Below, one piece after another: positions 1-5,236 of a stretch of 10,929 bases of DNA (positions are counted from its first letter, which is position 1; each line of letters begins with the position of its first letter). The notes below the pieces were generated by a model. It saw nothing but the letters and a program-made list of their open reading frames with translations, did no database searches and was not told the DNA's origin. The DNA comes from IMCC26256 sp037146835 (lineage in GTDB: Bacteria; Actinomycetota; Acidimicrobiia; IMCC26256). Location of the stretch: assembly GCA_037146835.1 (NCBI GenBank), contig JBAWWI010000070.1, forward strand, positions 1 to 10,929. Reading direction: 5' to 3'. The position numbers were made by a program, and so were the translations under genes.

Positions 1-2512
1 GATCCGCTAGCGCCACTTGCTCAACCAGTTGCGCTAGGAGCATCTTGGCGAGACCATCTCTCTGGCCGTTAGGTACACCCTCAACGGAATTGACTGGTAA
101 GCCAGCCGCAACCATCCGATACCCATTCAAACGAAGTCGATCGTCAACGTGCAGGAGGCGTCCAACTGCGCGACGCAATATCTCTTCGTATGGACCAGAA
201 GGCTGTACGGGGAGTCCTGCTGCCTCGCGAAGATCAGACCAACCCTTATTGCCCGTATATATATCCTCGAGCTCGAGGCCTGTCAGCTCCATGAACTGAG
301 CGAGTGAGATGTCGGGTTTGCCTTGCCCTAAAGCTTGAAGTTCTGCTGCCTTATCATTCCAACGCGTCGGCACTGCTGCTCGGATGTTTCTCAGGACAAT
401 CTCTGTAGAGACCGCATCAAGCTCCATGTGGCAGCCGGCGGGCAAGAATGGAAATCCCTGCTCAACCTGTTTCTCCACATCCTTCCGTGAGCCTCCAAGC
501 AATGCTCGCAATATTCGATCAAATCGGAACTCACGGCGGTGATTACCAACAAAGTCCAAGACCGTGCAGAGAGATTTGTCTGAGCTCTTGCGCAGGCCCC
601 GGCCTAATTGTTGGAGGAAAAGGGTCGGGCTATCTGTAGCCCGAAGCATTAGGAGCGCATCAACCGCCGGAACATCGACACCTTCATTGAAGAGATCGAC
701 CGAGAAGACAATGCGGATTCGGCCCGCGCTTAGGTCAAGAAGCGCAGCTCGTCTGTCGTCCGATGACGTCGCAGCAGATACAGCGACGGCAGGGATGCCA
801 GCCTTATTAAAGACTTCCGCCATAAAGATCGCGTGCTCGACACTGACACAAAACCCTAAGGCCCTAACTGTCGACACATCGTCAACGCGTTTGGCGAACT
901 CACCAACCACATGCTGGGCCCACATGTCGTTAGCCGTATAGAGATTCGTAAGGCCCTGCTTGTCATACCCGATCCCTCTCTTCCATGGAACCGCAGATAG
1001 ATCGAGTCCATCGCTAATACCAAAATATGCGAACGGTGTTAGAAGTTGCTGATCAATTGCATCCCATAGACGAAGCTCCGCTGCAATTCGATCATCGAAC
1101 CAATGGAGAATGGGCTTGCCGTCTGTGCGCTCTGGGGTCGCAGTTAGCCCGAGCAGCTCGACTGGCTCAACATGCTCCATCAATGCCTGGTACGAAGACG
1201 CTGCAGCGTGGTGGAATTCATCGATGATCACGACATCAAAATGATCGGCCGCAAGGTTCTCTAGGTCAATACGATTTAGCGTTTGAATGGAGGCGAATAC
1301 ATGCTCGAATTTCTTAGGCCTAGCTCCACCGATCCACTGCTCACCAAATCCGGGGTCTCTCATAACATGGCGAAAGGTCGCCTGACTTTGGTCGAGGATT
1401 TCCTGCCGGTGAGCGATGAACAACAGCCGAGCACGCGGCAGCACCTCTGCAAGGCGCGAGTAATCAAGCGCAGCCATCACCGTTTTGCCGGTACCAGTTG
1501 CTGCAACCAAAAGATTTCGGTGGTGACCTTCTTCACGAGCTAGCGCAATCTGCTCAAGCAGTCTCTCCTGGAATGGAAATGGAGAAACGTGCACGGGGCT
1601 CAGGAAAATAAATGGCCCTGCATTTGATAAGCGTTCCGTTCTTTCATCGAACTCGGCTGAGTCGTAGGGTGCAAAATCGGGCGTTTCCCAGTAGGAGTCA
1701 AAGACTGCAGCCATTTTGGCAATCACATCTGGGTTGCGCGCTCCCGACACCCTGACATTCCACTCAAGGCCAGCTACTTGCGCTGAGTGTGTGAGGTTCG
1801 AAGAACCAATGTATGCAGTGGAGAATCCGCTCAGTCGATGAAATAGCCATGATTTAGCGTGAAGGCGCGTGGTGGAAGTGTCGTAGGAAACACGCACCTC
1901 TGCGCCGAGTGCCGTTAGCACATCGAGTGCTTCACGCTCTGTGGAGTTTGTGTACGTCGTAGTAAGGAGCCGCAGACGCCCCCCTCGCTCACAGTGCGCC
2001 TCTAACGCAGCTCTCATAGGAGCGATACCAGAGCGACGGACAAATGCCATCAAAACATCTATATCGTTCGATGATCCAATCTCGGCATGTATTTGGTGCC
2101 CTACACGCGGCTCATTAGGAGCATTTGTTAGAAGCGTCGTATCTAGAAGCGAGATCAGCGGCGAAACAATCGGGCGCGGTGATCCGTCCGGAAGAATGCT
2201 CGTGACTGATCTAAGCATTGATGGTTCCGCAGCAAGTCGCTCTAGGTCAACCACATCGCTCGCAGATAAACCTGCAAGAACATCGAGCACCGACTCCAAG
2301 ACACCTAACCCGACCGCGACGCGGTCGGCCTCCGGAACAGATCTAAGTGATTTCTCAATCGCTCTAGCTAGATGTAATGCGAAACGATCTGGGACCTCTG
2401 CGCGATGAACGAGGCGCTTCTCGATCACTCGCGGATCTATCTCGGAGAGCTTCTTCTCTAAGCCACGGGTTATAAGCGCTTCGTATAGACCCTCTGGAAG
2501 TTCGCCCGGCAT
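1..2512 (-). CDS. PLD-like / superfamily II helicase with DUF3427 C-terminus, partial (3' end outside window)
   Basis: A frame open over 837 codons with no stop, running off the left edge; I read it codon by codon. The N-terminus (GLYEALITRGLEKKL near residue 10) is typical of DUF3427-type helicases. A phospholipase D-like domain follows, with HAK at 218-220 and GSSNL at 236-240; the usual HKD aspartate position holds His, which I recall as common in this family. The helicase core has Walker A ATGTGKT (338-344), Walker B DEFH (431-434), motif III TATPERTDG (457-465), motif V NEGVDVP (609-615) and motif VI QQLGRGLRKS (634-643). The beginning of DUF3427 follows; full-length relatives are roughly 1,000 residues or more. 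The ATG at 2510-2512 is chosen because no ATG, GTG or TTG lies upstream in frame before a stop at 2597-2599. No Shine-Dalgarno is visible. It is a predicted ATP-dependent nucleic acid translocase, possibly nucleolytic. A phage-defence role is inference; DNA repair is the alternative. Confidence 0.93.
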   Translation of the reverse strand, partial: MPGELPEGLYEALITRGLEKKLSEIDPRVIEKRLVHRAEVPDRFALHLARAIEKSLRSVPEADRVAVGLGVLESVLDVLAGLSASDVVDLERLAAEPSMLRSVTSILPDGSPRPIVSPLISLLDTTLLTNAPNEPRVGHQIHAEIGSSNDIDVLMAFVRRSGIAPMRAALEAHCERGGRLRLLTTTYTNSTEREALDVLTALGAEVRVSYDTSTTRLHAKSWLFHRLSGFSTAYIGSSNLTHSAQVAGLEWNVRVSGARNPDVIAKMAAVFDSYWETPDFAPYDSAEFDERTERLSNAGPFIFLSPVHVSPFPFQERLLEQIALAREEGHHRNLLVAATGTGKTVMAALDYSRLAEVLPRARLLFIAHRQEILDQSQATFRHVMRDPGFGEQWIGGARPKKFEHVFASIQTLNRIDLENLAADHFDVVIIDEFHHAAASSYQALMEHVEPVELLGLTATPERTDGKPILHWFDDRIAAELRLWDAIDQQLLTPFAYFGISDGLDLSAVPWKRGIGYDKQGLTNLYTANDMWAQHVVGEFAKRVDDVSTVRALGFCVSVEHAIFMAEVFNKAGIPAVAVSAATSSDDRRAALLDLSAGRIRIVFSVDLFNEGVDVPAVDALLMLRATDSPTLFLQQLGRGLRKSSDKSLCTVLDFVGNHRREFRFDRILRALLGGSRKDVEKQVEQGFPFLPAGCHMELDAVSTEIVLRNIRAAVPTRWNDKAAELQALGQGKPDISLAQFMELTGLELEDIYTGNKGWSDLREAAGLPVQPSGPYEEILRRAVGRLLHVDDRLRLNGYRMVAAGLPVNSVEGVPNGQRDGLAKMLLAQLVEQVALAD

Positions 2513-2563
2513 GCGGTTCAGCTTTGCACAGTTAGCCGCCGACAGTCTCCACCACGAGCACTT

Positions 2564-2583
2564 TGGAGCTGCAGGGATCGAAC
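2564..2583 (-). other. tmRNA 3'-end-like sequence, possible relic att site
   Basis: On the minus strand the 20 bases GTTCGATCCCTGCAGCTCCA closely resemble the T-loop and acceptor end of actinobacterial tmRNA as I recall it (GTTCGATTCCCGGCAGCTCC, then ACCA). They differ by about one deletion and one substitution. It is not a working RNA gene: the T-stem does not pair, there is no matching 5' acceptor strand, and the upstream sequence is coding. The 3' ends of tRNA and tmRNA genes are classic integration targets, so a duplicated attachment core is one explanation and chance is the other. It sits in the 84-nt gap between the pentapeptide gene and the helicase. The rest of that gap shows no clear promoter or terminator. 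Confidence 0.3.
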
Positions 2584-2596
2584 TTAACTCTGTGCT

Positions 2597-3229
2597 CTAG
2601 TGATTGAGGCAGGTTTTTGGAGTGTATGAATCTGAGTTACCGCCGCCGCTGCAGGTTGTGTTTGACCAGATCACGCCTGTAAACACCGTTTCACCTGTAC
2701 CGCCTGCGCTGTCGTAGGTAGAACCTGTTAGGTCGGCATTCGTCAGATCCGCTTTAGTAAAATTAGTTCCTTTGTACCTGCAGGTTGTTGTGTTTTCGGA
2801 GCACACAAAATTCAGACCTAAAGTGGTGTTCCTAAGTTTTGCACCGTTCAAGTTCGCGCCAGTTAAATTGGCTCGGGTTAGGTCAGTACCGTTAAAAATG
2901 GCACCCGATAAGTTGGAGCATTGAGTGCTGCAAGAGAAGTCGGCGCCGATTGTGTTCGCGATTGTCAGGTCCTTTCCATGAAGGTCAACCCCTAGGCAAC
3001 TGACCAGAGCCGTGCCACTCGGGTTCAACTCACAACCGTTGACGATTGTGCCTGCTCGGCCGCTCGAGTCTTTATTGGCAGTTATCGCAACTACCAGGCC
3101 CGCAACAACCATCGCGGCGAGTAGACCAAAAAGAATTCGCTTTCGATTACGCCTGCCCTCACGCGATCCAGGAGCCTCGAGAGACTCGTTCTCAGAAGCG
3201 ATAGTTGGGGTTTCTCCAGCTGGGCTCAT
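2597..3229 (-). CDS. Membrane-anchored, cysteine-rich pentapeptide-repeat protein
   Basis: 210 residues. A charged cytoplasmic N-terminus containing REGRRNRKR (24-32) precedes one hydrophobic helix at about 32-51, giving an N-in, C-out anchor or an uncleaved signal. The exterior part has pentapeptide repeats of the A(D/N)LxG kind, as in DLTRANLTGANLNGAKL (117-133) and NFTKADLTNADLTGSTY (157-172), which should fold into a short right-handed quadrilateral beta-helix. Eight cysteines (66, 78, 100, 104, 143, 150, 193, 207) all lie beyond the membrane helix, which suggests up to four disulfides. The C-terminal stretch with WSNTTC (188-193) resembles the tail of other actinobacterial pentapeptide proteins. 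Function is unknown; no enzyme motif is seen, and the membrane anchor argues against a gyrase-protecting Qnr-type role. The ATG lacks a Shine-Dalgarno but has a -10-like TAAACT six bases upstream. Its TAG stop is in frame with the helicase downstream. Confidence 0.85.
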   Translation of the reverse strand: MSPAGETPTIASENESLEAPGSREGRRNRKRILFGLLAAMVVAGLVVAITANKDSSGRAGTIVNGCELNPSGTALVSCLGVDLHGKDLTIANTIGADFSCSTQCSNLSGAIFNGTDLTRANLTGANLNGAKLRNTTLGLNFVCSENTTTCRYKGTNFTKADLTNADLTGSTYDSAGGTGETVFTGVIWSNTTCSGGGNSDSYTPKTCLNH

Positions 3230-3235
3230 AGGACG

Positions 3236-3241
3236 AGTTTA
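3236..3241 (-). promoter_or_regulatory. Candidate -10 box of a leaderless promoter for the pentapeptide gene
   Basis: Minus-strand TAAACT ends exactly 6 nt before the ATG at 3229, so transcription would begin at or next to the start codon. No ribosome-binding sequence occurs and no clear -35 box is visible. The rest of the 78-nt gap (3230-3307) shows no hairpin strong enough to call a terminator for the toxin gene. Confidence 0.4.
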
Positions 3242-3307
3242 GCGAGATCACCGATTTCGTACTCCCTAGTGGGCCTTGTTCCTAGTCGTCAGGGGTTTAG
3301 GTAACGA

Positions 3308-3655
3308 TCAGAGCGCTAGATGAAGCCGGAGCGCTTCGTCGAGTTCCTCCATCAATGCGTGCGGGACCTCACCTATGGATGCTCCGAGCCGGTCGACCGA
3401 GATCGAACGTACCTGCTCCGCCTGCGCTTTTGAATCGAGGTCCAGGCCGGTAGCTATAGCGGGCAACAAGACTTGGAACGGATACACACGAGCCACATTC
3501 GACGTCACCGGAACAACGGTGATCACCCCATGGCCACTTCTAGCTGCCGAACTATTCGCACCGTCATTGCTCACGATTACCGCTGGGCGCTGCTTGTTTG
3601 CTTCACCGCTTTTAGCGGGTTCGAGGTTGACCAAATAGATTTCGCCGCGGTGCAC
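3308..3655 (-). CDS. mazF: MazF/PemK-family endoribonuclease toxin
   Basis: 115 residues, the usual length for MazF toxins, which cleave single-stranded RNA at short specific sequences and arrest growth when freed from antitoxin. Family features are visible: the N-terminal RGEIYLVNL strand (3-11), QRPAVIVSND (22-31) with the likely catalytic Arg23, VVPVTSN (47-53) with the likely catalytic Thr51, and VRSISVDRLG in the C-terminal half. The start is a GTG at 3653-3655 placed directly after the antitoxin TAA with no base between. No Shine-Dalgarno is obvious, so translation probably depends on coupling to the antitoxin. Together with the upstream gene it forms a complete type II module, with all motifs intact. 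The cleavage sequence cannot be read from the protein. Confidence 0.92.
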   Translation of the reverse strand: MHRGEIYLVNLEPAKSGEANKQRPAVIVSNDGANSSAARSGHGVITVVPVTSNVARVYPFQVLLPAIATGLDLDSKAQAEQVRSISVDRLGASIGEVPHALMEELDEALRLHLAL

Positions 3656-3871
3656 TTAGCGGAGCCCATCTTTTGAGGTGGTGTCCCACACAGCTTCGTT
3701 TTCATCGCTCCACTCCAACCAGGCAGCCTCGTATGCCGGGCCAAGGCCGCTGGCTCGTAGGAGTCGAACGGCTTTATGGAGGGCGGCAGACCGCGAAGCG
3801 AGCCCCTTGGCCTCTACATACGCGTCAAGGAAGGTCACATCTTCATCCGGAAGACTCATGCTGATTTTCAT
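3656..3871 (-). CDS. mazE: Ribbon-helix-helix antitoxin, MazE-like (mycobacterial MazE9 type)
   Basis: 71 residues. The N-terminal strand KISMSLP (2-8), then a helix (DEDVTFLDAYVEAKG) and SRSAALHKAVRLLR, form a ribbon-helix-helix DNA-binding fold. The C-terminal tail, rich in Trp, Glu and Asp (YEAAWLEWSDENEAVW), is the expected toxin-binding segment that blocks the MazF RNA site. It resembles the mycobacterial MazE antitoxins that pair with MazF, rather than the AbrB-fold E. coli MazE. It is the first gene of the operon and its stop codon touches the toxin start. Its promoter overlaps five phased GTAT repeats, the last of which includes the first two bases of the start codon. This suggests the antitoxin, or the antitoxin-toxin complex, represses its own transcription. 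Confidence 0.88.
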   Translation of the reverse strand: MKISMSLPDEDVTFLDAYVEAKGLASRSAALHKAVRLLRASGLGPAYEAAWLEWSDENEAVWDTTSKDGLR

Positions 3872-3918
3872 ACCAAGAGCATACTAAAGGCATACCTTAG
3901 GTAATACTCCAGTAATAC
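3870..3918 (-). promoter_or_regulatory. Five phased GTAT repeats: predicted MazE autoregulatory operator
   Basis: On the minus strand GTAT occurs at 3918-3915, 3907-3904, 3895-3892, 3884-3881 and 3873-3870, spaced 11, 12, 11 and 11 bp. The first four extend to RGTATKMCY (GGTATTACT, AGTATTACC, GGTATGCCT, AGTATGCTC); the fifth begins GGTATG. Spacing of about one helical turn places all units on one DNA face, as expected for cooperative ribbon-helix-helix dimers. The array covers the candidate -10 box and reaches the antitoxin start codon. Confidence 0.6.
3878..3883 (-). promoter_or_regulatory. Candidate -10 box of a leaderless mazEF promoter
   Basis: Minus-strand TATGCT lies 6 nt before the antitoxin ATG at 3871, so the transcript would begin at or near the start codon. 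It is embedded in the fourth GTAT repeat, so a bound repressor would exclude RNA polymerase. No good -35 box is seen. Read-through from the tRNA gene just upstream is an alternative source of transcripts. Confidence 0.4.
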
Positions 3919-3942
3919 CCAATAGAACCATGGCGGTGGGGG

Positions 3943-4025
3943 TGGGCGAGGGGGGACTTGAACCCCCACGTCCTTACGGACACTGGCACCTGAAGCCAGC
4001 GCGTCTGCCATTCCGCCACTCGCCC
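3943..4025 (-). tRNA. tRNA-Leu(CAG)
   Basis: 83 nt and fully cloverleaf-foldable. The acceptor is GGGCGAG paired with CTCGCCC. The D-stem is GCG/CGC with GG in the loop. The anticodon stem is CTGGC/GCCAG around TTCAGGT, giving anticodon CAG (codon CUG). A long variable arm GTCC-GTAA-GGAC marks a class II tRNA. The T-arm is GGGGG-TTCAAGT-CCCCC. The discriminator is A and CCA is not encoded. A tRNA-Leu beside fhaA is, as I recall, also found in Mycobacterium, so this border is probably ancestral. The accessory genes lie on its 3' side. No duplicate of its 3' end was noticed in the window. Confidence 0.96.
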
Positions 4026-4038
4026 GAGTGGAGACCGA

Positions 4039-4044
4039 AGGTTA
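4039..4044 (-). promoter_or_regulatory. Candidate -10 box for the tRNA-Leu gene
   Basis: Minus-strand TAACCT would place the transcription start about 7 nt before the mature tRNA 5' end at 4025. The -35 region 17 bp upstream is not convincing. It shares the 80-nt divergent gap (4026-4105) with the fhaA promoter. Confidence 0.3.
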
Positions 4045-4091
4045 GCCGCCACACCCACCCCAAGTGCCGGGCCTAGACCTAGATAGCCCCT

Positions 4092-4097
4092 TACACT
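4092..4097 (+). promoter_or_regulatory. Candidate -10 box driving the fhaA-pstP-pknB operon
   Basis: TACACT ends 8 nt before the chosen fhaA ATG (4106), implying a start site within a few bases of the ATG. A weak AAGG lies between them. No clear -35 box. Identification rests on position and on the similar layout at other first genes in this window. Confidence 0.3.
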
Positions 4098-4105
4098 CAA
4101 GGCCA

Positions 4106-4759
4106 ATGGGTGTACAGGACTTTGAACGCAGACTCGAACGGCTCCTTGAGGGCACCTTTACACGAACGTCCCGAGCCGGTGTGCAGCCCGCCGAGCTGGT
4201 TACACGCCTCCGCCGTGAGATGGATCACGGCCGCACCCTTGGAACCAAGGGCGCGCTGGTGCCCAACTCCTTCATCGTCGCACTCGCAGAGCCCGACGCC
4301 ATTCGCCTCGACGATCTGAAAGAACTGATCGAGGCCGAGTTAGTAGAGGCAGCGCGCGAGCATGCCATCACTCTCAAGGCCCAGTTCGCAGGGCCCATCA
4401 GTGTCGGGCTTGTAAGCGACAACCAAATGAGGGCTGGGCGCATTGAGATTGAGGCACGCATCGTTGCTGGCCCAGGTGGAGGCGCTGGTTCGCTTGTGCG
4501 CGCTGACGGTACGCGCATAGTTCTCGGCGCAGATGTTGTAAGCGTTGGCCGGCTCCCTGAGTGCAGCATTCAACTCGACGACTCGCAAGCATCACGGCGC
4601 CACTGCGAGATCCGAAGCGAACCTGATGGATGGGTGCTTGTTGACCTCTCATCATTGAATGGCACAAAGCTGAACGGATCACCCATTCAAACTGCGCGCC
4701 TATCCGACGGCGATGTGATCTCGATCGGCGCTGTCAATCTGCGTTTTGAGGCGTCATAA
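4106..4759 (+). CDS. fhaA: FhaA: DUF3662 plus FHA domain signalling protein
   Basis: 217 residues. The N-terminal DUF3662 domain covers about residues 1-115, and a C-terminal forkhead-associated domain covers about 138-215. The FHA phosphothreonine-binding residues are present: GR (148-149), SxxH (163-166) and NGT with a following N (185-190). FhaA binds phosphorylated partners of PknB, including the MurJ (MviN) lipid II flippase complex in mycobacteria, and so tunes peptidoglycan synthesis. I chose the ATG at 4106 over the in-frame GTG at 4064 because the family begins MG-x-x-x-FE-x-x-LE and the extra 14 residues look non-coding. The protein is much shorter than the roughly 530-residue M. 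tuberculosis FhaA because the long low-complexity linker is reduced to a short Gly-rich hinge (121-128). It is first in the operon, 3 nt before fhaB. Confidence 0.93.
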   Translation: MGVQDFERRLERLLEGTFTRTSRAGVQPAELVTRLRREMDHGRTLGTKGALVPNSFIVALAEPDAIRLDDLKELIEAELVEAAREHAITLKAQFAGPISVGLVSDNQMRAGRIEIEARIVAGPGGGAGSLVRADGTRIVLGADVVSVGRLPECSIQLDDSQASRRHCEIRSEPDGWVLVDLSSLNGTKLNGSPIQTARLSDGDVISIGAVNLRFEAS

Positions 4760-4762
4760 CCA

Positions 4763-5236
4763 ATGTCTGATGCCCTACTAACTCTTCTGCGTTACTGCTT
4801 TCTCGCGCTGCTATTCGTATTTCTTTCACGGGTTGTACTTGTTGTCGTTCGCGAGATGCGCGCTAGTCGCCCACTCACCGCTAAGCCTCGAGTCGCGGAG
4901 AAGCGCGAGCGTGCACCTCGTGACACTTCGCGCACGCGCACTTCTCGCGGCTGGCAAGTTGTAGTCGTGGAGCCACCCGACTCCGCAGGTCGTAGGTACT
5001 TGCTCGCCGCCGAGAACACTGTTGGGCGCGCACCAGGTTGCACTATCCCGATTGATGACAACTTCATCTCGAGTATTCATGTTCGCCTATTTATCTCTGA
5101 CGGCAAATTATTTGCCGAGGACGCAGGCTCAACCAATGGAACAAGCGTCAACGAGTCTCTGATAACTGGAGCACAGCCTCTTTCGCGCGGTGACCGCATC
5201 GCAATCGGCGGAACTGTTCTAGAGGTACAGAGGTGA
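4763..5236 (+). CDS. fhaB: FhaB (FipA): membrane-anchored FHA domain protein
   Basis: 157 residues. One N-terminal membrane helix (about 8-30) is followed by a basic, Arg-rich linker (33-63) and a cytoplasmic FHA domain (about 65-157). Binding residues are intact: GR (88-89), S103 and H106 in FISSIHVRL, and GSTNGT (122-127) with N130. In mycobacteria this protein (FipA) links PknA/PknB phosphorylation to division proteins such as FtsZ and FtsQ. Here it should tether phosphothreonine-bearing partners at the membrane. The ATG follows the fhaA stop by 3 nt, with a GAGG 11 nt upstream as a loosely spaced ribosome site. Its TGA overlaps the pstP GTG (GTGA). Confidence 0.93.
   Translation: MSDALLTLLRYCFLALLFVFLSRVVLVVVREMRASRPLTAKPRVAEKRERAPRDTSRTRTSRGWQVVVVEPPDSAGRRYLLAAENTVGRAPGCTIPIDDNFISSIHVRLFISDGKLFAEDAGSTNGTSVNESLITGAQPLSRGDRIAIGGTVLEVQR

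Noticed and set aside
1941..2408. 155-codon plus-strand open frame
   Set aside because: It lies wholly antisense to the PLD/helicase gene, has no family resemblance, and its composition (Ser/Arg/Thr-rich) is that of a shadow of a coding strand.
2561..2640. Possible tRNA gene ending in the tmRNA-like sequence
   Set aside because: The T-stem does not pair and no 5' acceptor strand is present; most of this stretch is also the 3' end of the pentapeptide gene.
3250..3300. Repeated ACTAGG and a CTAG-bounded segment as a terminator or operator
   Set aside because: Only two short copies and a four-base stem with no following T-run; too weak to call.
3930..3942. C-rich tract after the tRNA 3' end as a terminator
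   Set aside because: No stem-loop and no T-run on the minus strand.
4064..4105. Upstream GTG start for fhaA adding 14 residues
   Set aside because: The added residues do not resemble the FhaA N-terminus, which begins at the ATG at 4106, and they overlap the likely promoter.
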